Translations under genes and position numbers: made by a program
Notes under the pieces: generated by a model
Told to the model about the DNA's origin: nothing
Databases searched by the model: none
Seen by the model: the letters and a program-made list of their open reading frames with translations, nothing else
Origin: JBFELO01 sp041552055
Lineage (GTDB): Bacteria; Acidobacteriota; Thermoanaerobaculia; Thermoanaerobaculales; Sulfomarinibacteraceae
DNA: 25,875 bases
Assembly: GCA_041552055.1 (NCBI GenBank)
Contig: JBFELO010000066.1
Span: 1-25,875 of the forward strand
Reading direction: 5' to 3'
In this document: one piece after another, positions 7,711 to 18,400 of the stretch
Layout of the letters: the number at the start of each line of letters is the position of its first letter
Numbering within the stretch: the stretch's first letter is position 1

Positions 7711-9123
7711 ATGAAGCGAGCAAAGATCGTTGCCACGTTGGGGCCCGCGAGCTCGGAGCCGGAGACCGTTCGCGCGCGGGTCGAGACCGGCATGAACGTG
7801 GCCCGGCTCAACTTCTCCCACGGGGACAGAGAGCTCCACCGTGCGCACTTCGAGACCGTGCGGCGAGAGTCTGTCGCTGCGGGTGTTTCGGTCGCCATCC
7901 TGGCGGACCTGTCAGGCCCCAAGATCCGGGTCGGCAGGATGCACGACGGCGCGGTCGAGCTGCGACCTGGTGAGATCGTCACGCTAACCACCGAGGACGT
8001 GCTCGGCACGTCCGAGCGTTTCGCCACCAACTACGGGGCTCTGTCAGAGGATGTAAGGCCGGGCGACCCGATCCTGCTCGACGACGGTTTGCTGCGCCTC
8101 GAGGTGCGAGATGTCCTCGACGGTGTGGTGCGTTGTGAGGTGATGGTCGGCGGCACACTGCGGGACCGGAAGGGCATGAACCTCCCCGGGACCGCGCTGT
8201 CGACTCCCGCCATCACCGCCAAGGACCGCCTCGATCTGGAGTTCGCCCGTGAGCTGGGCGTCGATTTCTTCGCGTTGTCCTTCGTCCGCCGTGCCGAGGA
8301 CATTGTCGAGGCGAAGGCGCTCGCGGGCGACATCCCGGTGATCGCGAAGATCGAGAAACCCGAGGCGATCGAGGCCCGCGAGGCGATCGCCGATGCTGCC
8401 GACGGCTTGATGGTGGCGCGCGGCGATCTCGGAGTCGAGGCCGGCTTCGACAAGGTGCCGCTGATGCAGAAACGGCTGATCCGAGACGCGGCGGCCCGCG
8501 GCAAGCCGGTGATCGTCGCGACCCAGATGCTCGAGTCGATGATCTCCAGCCCGGTGCCGACCCGCGCCGAGGTGTCGGACGTGGCCAACGCCGTGCTCGA
8601 CGGCGCCGACGCACTGATGCTGTCCGGGGAGACGGCGGTGGGAGCCTTTCCGGTCGAGGCGGTGCGGCGCATGGCGGCGGTGATCGAGGAGGTCGAATCG
8701 AGCGAGCTGTACCGGCTGCAGCCGGAACCGGTCCGAATCGAGGAGTACAGCTTCGACAACGCGATCGCACGCGCCGCGGTCAAGGCCGCCCAGGACCTCG
8801 ACCTCAAGGCACTGGCGGTGTACACGGAAAGCGGCCACTCGGCCGCGCTGGTCAGCGCGTATCGACCCGACACCTGCATTTTGGGGATGTCGCGCCACGA
8901 CCGTTCGCTGCGGCGCATGGCCCTGTGCTGGGGCGTATCGCCGGTCCGAATCGACCACTGGATCACCAACGTCCAGGAGGGCCTCGGCGTGGTGGAGAGG
9001 ACTGTCGTCGAGCACGGCGTCGCGGGCCCCGGAGACGACATCGTGGTCACCTTTGGCATGCTCGAGATCAGCGGGCCTGGACGCACCAACGTGCTGACCC
9101 TGTGGCGGGTACGGGAACAATGA
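7711..9123 (+). CDS. pyk: Pyruvate kinase
   Basis: A 470-residue pyruvate kinase, transferring phosphate from phosphoenolpyruvate to ADP in the last step of glycolysis. Family motifs are KIVATLGPASS at the N-terminus, RLNFSHG (Asn34, Ser36), LADLSGPKIRVG, the catalytic-lysine motif IAKIEKPEA (Lys213), the metal-binding MVARGDLGVE (234-243, with Glu215 and Asp239 as likely ligands) and ATQMLESMI. The B domain lies between about 70 and 170. The C-terminal allosteric domain (about 345-470) is present, so it is a full-length enzyme. The start was chosen at the ATG giving MKRAKIVATLG, the family N-terminus, with AAGGGG just upstream. An in-frame GTG at 7651 with a better AGGAGGG site would add 20 residues. 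The gene diverges from the outer-membrane protein gene and appears monocistronic. Confidence 0.96.
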   Translation: MKRAKIVATLGPASSEPETVRARVETGMNVARLNFSHGDRELHRAHFETVRRESVAAGVSVAILADLSGPKIRVGRMHDGAVELRPGEIVTLTTEDVLGTSERFATNYGALSEDVRPGDPILLDDGLLRLEVRDVLDGVVRCEVMVGGTLRDRKGMNLPGTALSTPAITAKDRLDLEFARELGVDFFALSFVRRAEDIVEAKALAGDIPVIAKIEKPEAIEAREAIADAADGLMVARGDLGVEAGFDKVPLMQKRLIRDAAARGKPVIVATQMLESMISSPVPTRAEVSDVANAVLDGADALMLSGETAVGAFPVEAVRRMAAVIEEVESSELYRLQPEPVRIEEYSFDNAIARAAVKAAQDLDLKALAVYTESGHSAALVSAYRPDTCILGMSRHDRSLRRMALCWGVSPVRIDHWITNVQEGLGVVERTVVEHGVAGPGDDIVVTFGMLEISGPGRTNVLTLWRVREQ

Positions 9124-9189
9124 CCGAGGTTGAGGCGGCGTGGCGTTGGCGGTGCCGTGGTCGCGATTCGGGACACGAAGGGAGACGGG

Positions 9190-9336
9190 ATGTGCCGTTG
9201 GCTCGGGTATGTCGGGGCCCCGTTGTACATCGAAGATCTGTGGTTCAAAGTGGAGCATTCGCTGATCGACCAGAGCTTGTCAGCCCGCTCGGGCGAGACC
9301 CCCAAGAATGGCGATGGATTCGGGATCGGTTGGGAA
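9190..9336 (+). pseudogene. 5' remnant of a class II glutamine amidotransferase (YafJ/EgtC-like)
   Basis: An ATG with a well-placed AAGGGAG site (9178-9184) opens a frame reading MCRWLGYVGAPLYIEDL, then FKVEHSLIDQSL, then NGDGFGIGW. This is the N-terminal signature of Ntn-type glutamine amidotransferases, with the nucleophile Cys2 exposed after methionine removal and the NGDGFG loop at residues 40-45. Family members continue for some 200 more residues. Here, after Trp48 (about 9333), recognisable similarity stops in all three frames and the sequence runs into the outer-membrane protein gene. No 3' remnant was found. The frame stays open to 9930, but that part overlaps the real gene at 9425 and looks like GC-rich shadow translation. 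It is most simply a deletion-truncated gene whose promoter and ribosome-binding site survive. Confidence 0.75.
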
Positions 9337-9424
9337 GCATTTCAGCCTCTCGTGCGTTACGTCCGGCGGTTCGCATGTACGAAACGAAAGGGTCGTCCGT
9401 CACGACTCAGATTTGGAGGCGAGA

Positions 9425-10069
9425 TTGAAACTGAAGCACGTGATTCCGGTCATCGTGGTCATCGGGTTGCTTTCGGCGACCCCCGCGAGCGCCCAGTTCA
9501 CCAAGAACTGGAAGAGCTGGTACGGGCATGTCGAGGGTGGGTTCAGCCTCACCCAGGGCGATGTCGCCGACCTCGCCGACGACGGGTGGACGATCGGCGG
9601 CGGTGCGACCTACTACCCGTCCGACTGGCCGGTCGGCATCTCGATGGGCATCGCGTACAGCGATTACGACTTGACCGGCGAGGCCAAGGACTTCTTCGAG
9701 TCCAACGGCGATGTGAGCACCTGGGAGCTCACCGGGGGAGTCACCTGGTCACCGCGTTTGGAGGGTTCGGTCGGCTTCTACCTCAACGGTGGTGTCGGCG
9801 TGTACCGCACCGAGGCGCGCCTGACCGAACCCGGAGCCTGGTGCGGCACGATCTGTCCGCCCTACAGCTGGTGGTGTGTCCCGGGTTGCGTGCCGGGGAC
9901 CATCGTCACCGACTCCCAGTCCACCACTGACTTCGGCCTGAACCTGGCGGCGGCGATCACCTTCTCGGTGGGCATGGACAGCATGATCTACGTCCAGGCG
10001 CAGTACAACAGCGTGCAGTCCGACGCCACCCTCGAGTTCATACCGCTCGCGGTTGGTTACCGCTGGTAG
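9425..10069 (+). CDS. Outer-membrane beta-barrel protein with twin CX3C loop
   Basis: A 214-residue protein with a signal peptide (MKLKHVIPVIVVIGLLSA, cleavage expected after ASA at residue 23). The start is a TTG at 9425, five bases after GGAGG (9415-9419); the longer in-frame ATG at 9308 lacks a signal-compatible N-terminus. The mature part has glycine-rich alternating strands (WTIGGGATYY, ISMGIAYSDY, WELTGGVTWS, VGFYLNGGVGVYR, FGLNLAAAITFSVG, IYVQAQYN) and ends in VGYRW. A terminal aromatic residue is usual for outer-membrane barrels. Between two strands sits a Trp/Pro-rich loop with Cys140, 144, 151 and 155, spaced CX3C-X6-CX3C, likely disulfide-bonded in the periplasm or outside. No specific family is recognised. 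Its upstream region is the truncated amidotransferase remnant, and it faces the mscS gene across a hairpin. Confidence 0.83.
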   Translation: MKLKHVIPVIVVIGLLSATPASAQFTKNWKSWYGHVEGGFSLTQGDVADLADDGWTIGGGATYYPSDWPVGISMGIAYSDYDLTGEAKDFFESNGDVSTWELTGGVTWSPRLEGSVGFYLNGGVGVYRTEARLTEPGAWCGTICPPYSWWCVPGCVPGTIVTDSQSTTDFGLNLAAAITFSVGMDSMIYVQAQYNSVQSDATLEFIPLAVGYRW

Positions 10070-10117
10070 GTCGTACCGCGTTTCCTCACTGACCGAGTGC
10101 GAAGTCACAACCAAGGC

Positions 10118-10144
10118 GAAGGGCGGCCGACCAGGCCGTCCTTC
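10118..10144. terminator. Bidirectional hairpin terminator between convergent genes
   Basis: An 11-bp stem (10118-10128 with 10134-10144, one G-T wobble) closes over a five-base GACCA loop. It begins 48 bases after the outer-membrane protein stop and ends four bases from the mscS stop on the opposite strand. A long T-run is lacking on either strand, so it may rely on Rho or act mainly as an RNA 3'-end stabiliser. Confidence 0.65.
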
Positions 10145-10148
10145 TGCG

Positions 10149-12722
10149 TCAACGATCGCTGTCTCCGTCGGCGCCCAGGTTGACATCCGGCCCAGCCTGG
10201 CCCTCCTCGCTTGGTGGAACGGGTTGTCGCGCGTCGGGCGGCCCGGTCGTGTCTTCCCGGGCGTGCGTCGCGAGCCCTGGCGGAGGAGCGGACTCGGTCG
10301 AGTGCAGGTGGAGGTCGCGCTGCGGGAACGGGATCTCGATCCCGTGGGCCGCGAGCGTACGGGTGATCTCGACGCGAAGCTCGGTGCCGACGCGGACGAA
10401 GTCCTCCACCGTCCAGCACCGCAGCTCGAAGTCGAGCGAGCTGTCGCCGAAGTTCATGAACGGTACCCCGGGAGCCGGATCTTCGAGCACATCCGGATGC
10501 CTACCGGCGACATCCAGGAGGACCTGCATGACGGTGCCGGGGTCGGTGCCGTACGCGACGCCGACCGGGATCTCGATACGCCGCCGCATGTCGCTCAAGG
10601 TCCAGTTCACGAGCTTTCCCGAGATGAGGTCGGCGTTGGGGACGACGACCTCCGCACCCTGCCACGTCTTCACGATGCTGGCGCGTATGCCGATCTTCTG
10701 CACGACGCCGGAGACCGTCTCGACCTCGATCTTGTCGCCCTCCTTGATCGGACGTTCGAACAGCAGGATCAAGCCCGAAACGAAGTTGTTGACGATGTTC
10801 TGCAGACCGAAGCCGATGCCGACGCTGAGCGCGCCGGCGACGATGGTGAGCTTGGTGAGGTCGAGCCCCAGCATCGCGGCCACGATGAAGAAACCGATCG
10901 TGAGGACGATGTAATTGGCGATCGTGGAAATCGTGGCGGGCAGGCCCCGCGGCATCGTCACTCGGGAGAAGACGTCGGTTTCGAGGAAGAAGCGGATCAG
11001 CTTGGAGATCTTGAACGTCAGCCAGACGGCGATTAGCACAGGAATGACGGTGAACGGCGAGAACGAGAACTGCCCGATCGAGATCTGGGCCTTGAAGAGG
11101 CCGGACAGGTTCGCCGAAGTCCACCCGAGCAGGTCGAACGCCGCCAGGGTGAAGTACAGCCAGGTCGTGATCGCGATGAACCGGATCACCTTGCCGGTGA
11201 CGGCTCGAATCCGCTCCGGGTAGGAGCGCACCATATTGAGCTTCTGCGCGGCCGGCGTGCGCAGCAGCACGGACTCGGCGCCACGCACGATCACGGCGCC
11301 CGCCCAGACTAAGAGCGCGGTGTAGACGCCGATCAGAGTTCCTCGGGTGAGCAATTCGGCGAGGTTGACACTGCCGATGACGTTGCCGACGAGCGCGATA
11401 GCCATCAGCGTCGCGCCGATGCGACACGCTCTGACGATCACTCGGTTCCACCCCGACGCGGCCGGTGTCCCCTCCGGATCGAGCTTTCGGGCCGCCCACA
11501 GGAGTGAGCCCAGGGTCAGTGCGCTTTCCACGGCCAGCAGCCACCGGTAGAGCGCCACGGAGTCGGGAAGCAGGACGATGATGTTCCAGAGGAGAATGGC
11601 CACGACCACGAGAATCAACCCCGGCCGAAGCCTTCGAGGAATCAGACGCGGCAGCAGTCGCAGCAGGGCGAGCAACAGGACCACCGACAGCAGCCTGGTC
11701 CACTCCGCAGGAGCTCTCGGGTGAAACCACTTTTGTACGAGGGTGCTGAGCAGGACCGCCGCCGCGATCGGGCGCGCCAGGAGCCGCGCCGCGGCCTCGA
11801 GTGACTCGTCCGTGTCAGACTGCTCGGCGGCCCGGCGGTGGAGCAGGATCAAGACGATCAGGATGGAGAGGAACACCAGGCCGTGCCACGCCAGTTGCGC
11901 CGCCTCTTCCTGGCCGTACAGCGCGATCGATTGGCCGTGGCGCTGCAGGGTGTTGCGAAATGTCGTCGCGAGTGTTCGGTCCCCGGGCGGCGCGGCCTCG
12001 GCCCGCCAGATCGGCTGCTGCTCGGGCATGAAGATGCTCTTGCGCTGTTCCTCGATGCCCTGGCGTATCGGGACCAGCTCGTCGGCAATCCGGGTCTTGA
12101 GATCGGACACCTTGGTTTGGAGGGTCAATACCTCGTCGCGTCGCTCGGCGGTAACGGCCCTCGCCTTTTCCGCGGCCTCGAGCGTCGACGCGACGGTGTC
12201 GCGCATGGCGGGCGGGAGATCGAGCTCGTGCGCGCTCTCCCCCGTGAGCCGCCACAGTTCGGTTTCCATCCGGATGCTCGCGAGGTTCTCTTCGAGAGCG
12301 GTCGCACGTGCTCGCAGCGTCGCCAGCCAGCCATCGAGGTTGGATTGCCGGCGCAGCCAGCGGTTGCCGACGTCGTAGAGCTGGGCGCTGGTGAGATCCT
12401 CCGCGAGCAGCGCCTCGGTCTCTGCCGACAACTTCTCGATGGTCTGCTCTGCCGTGGCAAACCCCTCTTCGATCTTGGTGATCTCTTCGACGGGAGCGGC
12501 GTCCTGAATGAGCTCTCTGAACTTGGATTCCGCCTGTTCCGCGCTTCCCGGGATTTCGGCTGCCGGGATCGGTGTCGGAGCGGGGGTTGGCGTCGGCTCC
12601 GGGACCTGGGTCGGCTCCTCCTGTGCCCTCAGCGCGGGTGTGTGTGTTGCGACGCACGCCATCGCGAGCAGCACTGCGGAGACGGTAGTGGTCGCGCGTC
12701 GTGCGTGAATCCGTTGACCCAT
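10149..12722 (-). CDS. Large MscS/MscK-type mechanosensitive channel
   Basis: An 857-residue mechanosensitive ion channel of the large MscS class (MscK/MscM-like), which releases solutes on osmotic down-shock. Residues 1-33 look like a signal peptide (cleavage near LRA). A Pro/Thr-rich linker (36-56) and a predicted coiled-coil periplasmic domain (about 60-230) follow. Multiple membrane segments run from about 278 to 625. The pore helix and MscS core are evident in VAGALSVGIGFGLQNIVNNFVSG (residues 628-650) and FERPIKEGDKIEV, followed by the beta and C-terminal alpha/beta domains to about 808. A hydrophilic tail ends the protein. The start at 12722 lies two bases after the nhaA stop codon, indicating translational coupling, with AGGAAAGG inside the end of nhaA. 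The open frame extends upstream antiparallel to no conserved sequence, only through nhaA in another frame. Confidence 0.93.
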   Translation of the reverse strand: MGQRIHARRATTTVSAVLLAMACVATHTPALRAQEEPTQVPEPTPTPAPTPIPAAEIPGSAEQAESKFRELIQDAAPVEEITKIEEGFATAEQTIEKLSAETEALLAEDLTSAQLYDVGNRWLRRQSNLDGWLATLRARATALEENLASIRMETELWRLTGESAHELDLPPAMRDTVASTLEAAEKARAVTAERRDEVLTLQTKVSDLKTRIADELVPIRQGIEEQRKSIFMPEQQPIWRAEAAPPGDRTLATTFRNTLQRHGQSIALYGQEEAAQLAWHGLVFLSILIVLILLHRRAAEQSDTDESLEAAARLLARPIAAAVLLSTLVQKWFHPRAPAEWTRLLSVVLLLALLRLLPRLIPRRLRPGLILVVVAILLWNIIVLLPDSVALYRWLLAVESALTLGSLLWAARKLDPEGTPAASGWNRVIVRACRIGATLMAIALVGNVIGSVNLAELLTRGTLIGVYTALLVWAGAVIVRGAESVLLRTPAAQKLNMVRSYPERIRAVTGKVIRFIAITTWLYFTLAAFDLLGWTSANLSGLFKAQISIGQFSFSPFTVIPVLIAVWLTFKISKLIRFFLETDVFSRVTMPRGLPATISTIANYIVLTIGFFIVAAMLGLDLTKLTIVAGALSVGIGFGLQNIVNNFVSGLILLFERPIKEGDKIEVETVSGVVQKIGIRASIVKTWQGAEVVVPNADLISGKLVNWTLSDMRRRIEIPVGVAYGTDPGTVMQVLLDVAGRHPDVLEDPAPGVPFMNFGDSSLDFELRCWTVEDFVRVGTELRVEITRTLAAHGIEIPFPQRDLHLHSTESAPPPGLATHAREDTTGPPDARQPVPPSEEGQAGPDVNLGADGDSDR

Positions 12723-12724
12723 GA

Positions 12725-14053
<1,329 letters not shown>

Positions 14054-14096
14054 GGTGCCACTCCATCTGATCGCTCCCAACGGTCGGGCCGCCAGA

Positions 14097-14129
14097 TATC
14101 ATTCCGTGTCGCTTCGGGTCGTAATGATA
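14097..14129. promoter_or_regulatory. Dyad in the nhaA / efflux operon divergent region
   Basis: TATCATT (14097-14103) and AATGATA (14123-14129) form a seven-base inverted repeat with a 19-base centre. A second, compact palindrome CGCGA-GT-TCGCG lies at 14209-14220. Either could be an operator in this 218-base divergent gap. No regulator gene is adjacent, so function is uncertain. Confidence 0.3.
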
Positions 14130-14271
14130 GACGAAATCGAGGGACAACCGGTCCTCGGAAGCGCGGATCGGCATTGAACCCCAATGAAGCCTCTGCTCGG
14201 CAGGCGACCGCGAGTTCGCGAGATACCATCGACTTGACGTATTGAACTCCGCTCAGGGAGAATCCTGCGCC

Positions 14272-15417
14272 ATGAACACCTCGAGATTGCGCAAAGTTCG
14301 CAGGTGTCTGTGGTGCGCCTCGCCCGTCCTCTTGGCGTCGATTGCCACGGGATGCCAGAAACAGTCCGAGATGGCCGCGCCACCGCCGCCCGAGGTCACG
14401 GTGGTGACACCCACGGTTCGAGACGTCACGGTGTTCCAGGAGTTCACCGGCACCACCGAGGCGCGAGAGTCTGTGGAGGTGCGAGCGAGAGTCCAGGGCT
14501 ACCTCGAAAGAATGGCGTTCGAACCGAGCTCGTTCGTGCGCAGGGGCCAGCTGCTGTTCGTCATCGAGCCGGCGCCGTACCGGGCGCAGCGCGACCGTGC
14601 CGAGGCCTACCTGAAGGCGGCCGAGGCGGGTTTGCGGCGGGCCGAGTCCGACCTCGACCGGCTGGAAGAGGCGGTCAAGACCAACGCCGTCAGCCAGCAG
14701 GAGGTGACGCGGGCACGCGCCGAGCGCGACCAGGCCTCGGCCGCCCTGCTCGAGGCTCAGGCAGCGCTCACCAACGCCGAGATTGAGTACGGCTACACCT
14801 CCGTGGAGTCGCCCATCGACGGCCTCGTGAGCCGCAACTACGTGGACGTGGGCAACCTCGTCGGCGCGGGGGAATCGACCCTGCTCGCCACCGTGCGCCG
14901 GATCGACCCGATCTTCGCCTACTTCGACGTCTCCGAGCGGTTCATTGCCCAGGCGCTCGCCGATAAGGGGGGCCACAAGGGACCCGCGTCCGACGACGAG
15001 ATCCCGATCACCCTGGTGCTCAAAGAGACCGGCTACGAGGTCGACGGCATCGTGGACGCCGTCGACAACACCGTCGACCCGGCGACGGGTACCATCCAGA
15101 TCCGGGGCCGCTTCCCCAACCCGGACGCCATGGTGTTTCCTGGCTTCTTCGTGCACGTTCGGATTCCGGGCGAGCTGCTCGAGGACGCCCTGCTGGTGGA
15201 GGAGACCGCGCTCGGCACCGACCTCGGCGGCCGCTACCTGATGATCGTCGGCGACGGCGACGTGGTCGAGAAACGCTACGTCGAGCCGGGTCCGCTCGAG
15301 GAGGACATGATGCGTGTGATCCTCGACGGGCTCGAGCCGGGGGAACGGTACGTCAGCGAGGGACTGCAGCGGGTACGGCCTGGCCTGCCGGTGTCGCCGG
15401 GCGGGAGTGCATCGTGA
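14272..15417 (+). CDS. RND efflux periplasmic adaptor (membrane fusion lipoprotein)
   Basis: A 381-residue AcrA-type periplasmic adaptor that links the RND pump to the outer-membrane channel. A signal sequence ends near ATGC, giving a probable lipidated Cys28. Two half-lipoyl segments (about 66-100 and 174-200) flank a helical hairpin rich in Ala/Glu/Arg (about 103-172). The beta-barrel segment is around 205-300, with the typical DNTVDPATGTIQIRGRFPNPD motif (265-285), and a membrane-proximal domain ends at about 370. The start is ATG 14272 preceded by AGGGAG. It is the first gene of a three-gene efflux operon and is divergent from nhaA. Substrate range cannot be read from sequence; multidrug or solvent efflux is typical of the family. 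Confidence 0.95.
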   Translation: MNTSRLRKVRRCLWCASPVLLASIATGCQKQSEMAAPPPPEVTVVTPTVRDVTVFQEFTGTTEARESVEVRARVQGYLERMAFEPSSFVRRGQLLFVIEPAPYRAQRDRAEAYLKAAEAGLRRAESDLDRLEEAVKTNAVSQQEVTRARAERDQASAALLEAQAALTNAEIEYGYTSVESPIDGLVSRNYVDVGNLVGAGESTLLATVRRIDPIFAYFDVSERFIAQALADKGGHKGPASDDEIPITLVLKETGYEVDGIVDAVDNTVDPATGTIQIRGRFPNPDAMVFPGFFVHVRIPGELLEDALLVEETALGTDLGGRYLMIVGDGDVVEKRYVEPGPLEEDMMRVILDGLEPGERYVSEGLQRVRPGLPVSPGGSAS

Positions 15418-15446
15418 GCCGGGCCGCCGGAAAGAGGCGGTAGTCG

Positions 15447-18400
15447 ATGTTCAGCCGCCTGTTCATCTACCGTCCGATCCTCGCGTCGGTGATCTCCATC
15501 GTCATCGTCTTGGTCGGCATCATTTCGATCCCGCTGCTGCCGGTGGAGAGCATGCCCGACATCACGCCGCCTTCGGTGCAGGTCTCGACGAGCTACCCGG
15601 GCGCCGGCGCGTCGGTAGTCGCCGAGAGCGTGACGGCCCCGATGGAGGAGAAGATCAACGGCGTCGAGAACATGATCTACATGTCCTCCAAATCGGCCTC
15701 CGACGGCAGCTGCAACATCACCATTACCTTCGAGATCGGCACCGACGTCGACATGGCGACCGTCCTGGTGCAGAACCGGGTCAACGAGGCGCTGCCGGTG
15801 CTGCCCGAGGAGGTCAAGCGCCAGGGGGTCAAGGTCGAGAAGCAGTCCACCAACATCACCCTGATGGTCAACATGGTGTCTCCGGACGGTCGTTTCGACG
15901 AGCTCTACATCTCCAACTACGTCACCACCAGAATCAAGGACGTGCTTGCGCGGGTGAACGGAGTGTCCAAGGTCAACGTGTTCGGCGCCAAGGACTTCGG
16001 CATGCGGATCTGGATCAACCCCGACCGCCTGCGCGCCCGCGACCTGACCACGGTCGACCTCATCCAGGCACTGCGCGAACAGAATGTGCAGGTGGCCGCC
16101 GGCCAGATCGGCGCCCAGCCGGCGCCTGCGGACCAGCCGTTCGAGTACTCGATCTCGACCCTCGGCCGGCTCGAGACGGTGGAGCAGTTCGAGAACATCA
16201 TCGTCAAGCGCGGCGAGGCCGGGCAGCTGGTGCGGGTGCGCGACGTGGCGCGGGTCGAGCTCGGCGCCCAGAGCTACAAGTGGTACGCGCAGCTCGACGG
16301 CGCGCCGTCCATCGCCCTCGGAATCTACCCCGCGCCGGGCGCCAACGCCCTCCAGGTGGCCGACGGGATCAAGGCCGAGATGGCCGCGCTGGCACAGGAG
16401 TTCCCCGAGGGCCTGGAGCACCGCATCCTGTACGACACCACCGAGTACATCACCCAGTCGCTCAAGGAGGTCGTGACCACCCTGATCGTGGCGGTGCTGC
16501 TGGTGATCTTCACGGTGTACATCTTTCTCCAGGACCTCCGCACGACGCTGGTGCCCGCCATAACGATCCCGGTGTCGCTGCTCGGCACCTTCGGCGTCAT
16601 GCTGGCGATCGGGCTGTCGATCAACGGTCTCACGATGTTCGGACTGATCCTGGTGATCGGCATCGTGGTCGACGACGCCATCGTGGTGGTCGAGAACACC
16701 ATGCGGATCATCGACACCGAAGGACTGGGCTCCAAGGAGGCCACCGCCAAGTCGATGCTGGAGATCACCGGCCCGGTGGTCGCGACCACGCTCGTGCTGC
16801 TCGCGGTGTTCGTGCCGACCATCGTGATGCCCGGGATCACCGGCAGGCTCTACCGCCCGTTCGCGATCACGATCTCTGTGGCGACGCTGTTTTCCTCGCT
16901 CAACGCCCTAACCCTGAGCCCGGCGCTGTGCGGCATGCTGCTGCGTCCCTCCCGGGAGCGGAAGCGAGGTCTCTTCGGCCTGTTCAACCGGACGCTCGAC
17001 CGCGCGACCACCGGATACAACGCTCTGGTGAAGACCCTGCTACGGCGGGCCGCGCTCACAGCGCTGATCTTCGTCGGTCTGCTGACGGCGACCTGGCTCG
17101 GGATCGCCAACATTCCAACCGGATTCGTCCCGTCCGAGGACGAGGGCTACTTCATGATCTCGGCGCAGCTTCCCGACGCGGCCTCCCTGGGTCGCACTGA
17201 AGAGGTGATGGATCGAGTGTCGGCGATTCTGCAAGAGACTCCCGGCATCCGCGGCAGCATCGTCGTCGGCGGCTACTCGCTGCTCGACGCGGTCGTGGCA
17301 CCCAACGCCGGCGTCTGCTGGGTGGTGCTCGACCACTGGGACGAACGGTCGACGCCGGAGACCCAGATCCAGGCGATCGTGAACTCGCTGAACCGGCGGT
17401 TCGCGGGAATTGCGGGAGCCGTCGTGTTCGCCGTGCGACCGCCACCGATCCAGGGCCTCGGAGCCACCGGCGGGTCGCAGATGGAGCTGCAGGACCGCGG
17501 CGGCGCCGGCCTCGAGCTGCTGCAGCAGGTGGCTTACGACATCGTGCAGCAGGGCCCGCAGCACTCCGTGATCGCCGGCATGAACACCACGTTCCGCGCC
17601 GGCGTGCCGCAGCTCTACCTCGAGGTCGACCGTGAGAAGGCCAAGAAGCTCGACGTGCCGCTCGACGTGATCTTCAACACCCTGCAGGCCAACCTCGGCT
17701 CGGCCTACGTCAACGACTTCAACCTGTTCGGTCGGGTGTGGAAGGTGATGGTGCAGGCCGACGAGCCGTACCGGTTGCGGCGCGACGACGTGGTCAAGCT
17801 CCAGGTTCGGAGCCTGTCGGGCAGGATGGTACCGCTGGCCACGCTGCTCAACGTGCAGGACACGGTCGGCCCGACGGTGGAGTCGCGTTACAACCTGTAC
17901 CCGTCTGCGTCCGTCATCGGCAATCCCAATCCGGGCATCAGCTCGGGCCAGCTGATGGCGGCGATGGAGGACCTGGCGCGGTCGCTGATGCCGCCCTCGA
18001 TGGGCATCGAGTGGACCGGCGTCGCCTTCCAGGAGCGGGCCGCCGGTGGAGCCGCCGGCATCATCTTCGCCCTCGCGCTGGTGTTCGTCTACCTGTTCCT
18101 GGCCGCACAGTACGAGAGCTGGTCGCTGCCGCTCGGGGTGATGTTCACGGTTCCGATCGCCGTGCTCGGCGCCGCGCTCGCGACCCTGGTCCGGGGATTG
18201 GACAACAACGTCTACATGCAGATCGGGCTCGTGCTGCTGATCGGTCTGGCCTCCAAGAGCGCCATCCTGATCGTCGAGTTTGCGAATCAGCTGCGGGAGC
18301 AGGGCGCAACGGTCTTCGACGCCGCCACCGACGCCGCGCGGCTGCGGTTCCGGGCGATCCTGATGACCGCGTTCTCCTTCATCCTCGGCGTCATGCCGCT

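Noticed and set aside
8031..9305. Long minus-strand open frames opposite pyruvate kinase
   Set aside because: The Ser/Arg-rich translations have no motifs and sit entirely antisense to a well-supported enzyme gene.
9337..9930. Continuation of the amidotransferase frame as a 247-residue protein
   Set aside because: After residue 48 the translation is Arg/His-rich and overlaps the outer-membrane protein gene; it shows no amidotransferase features.
14234..14263. TTGACG plus GAGAAT as a sigma70 promoter for the efflux operon
   Set aside because: The -10 would overlap the ribosome-binding site and leave almost no leader before the chosen ATG.
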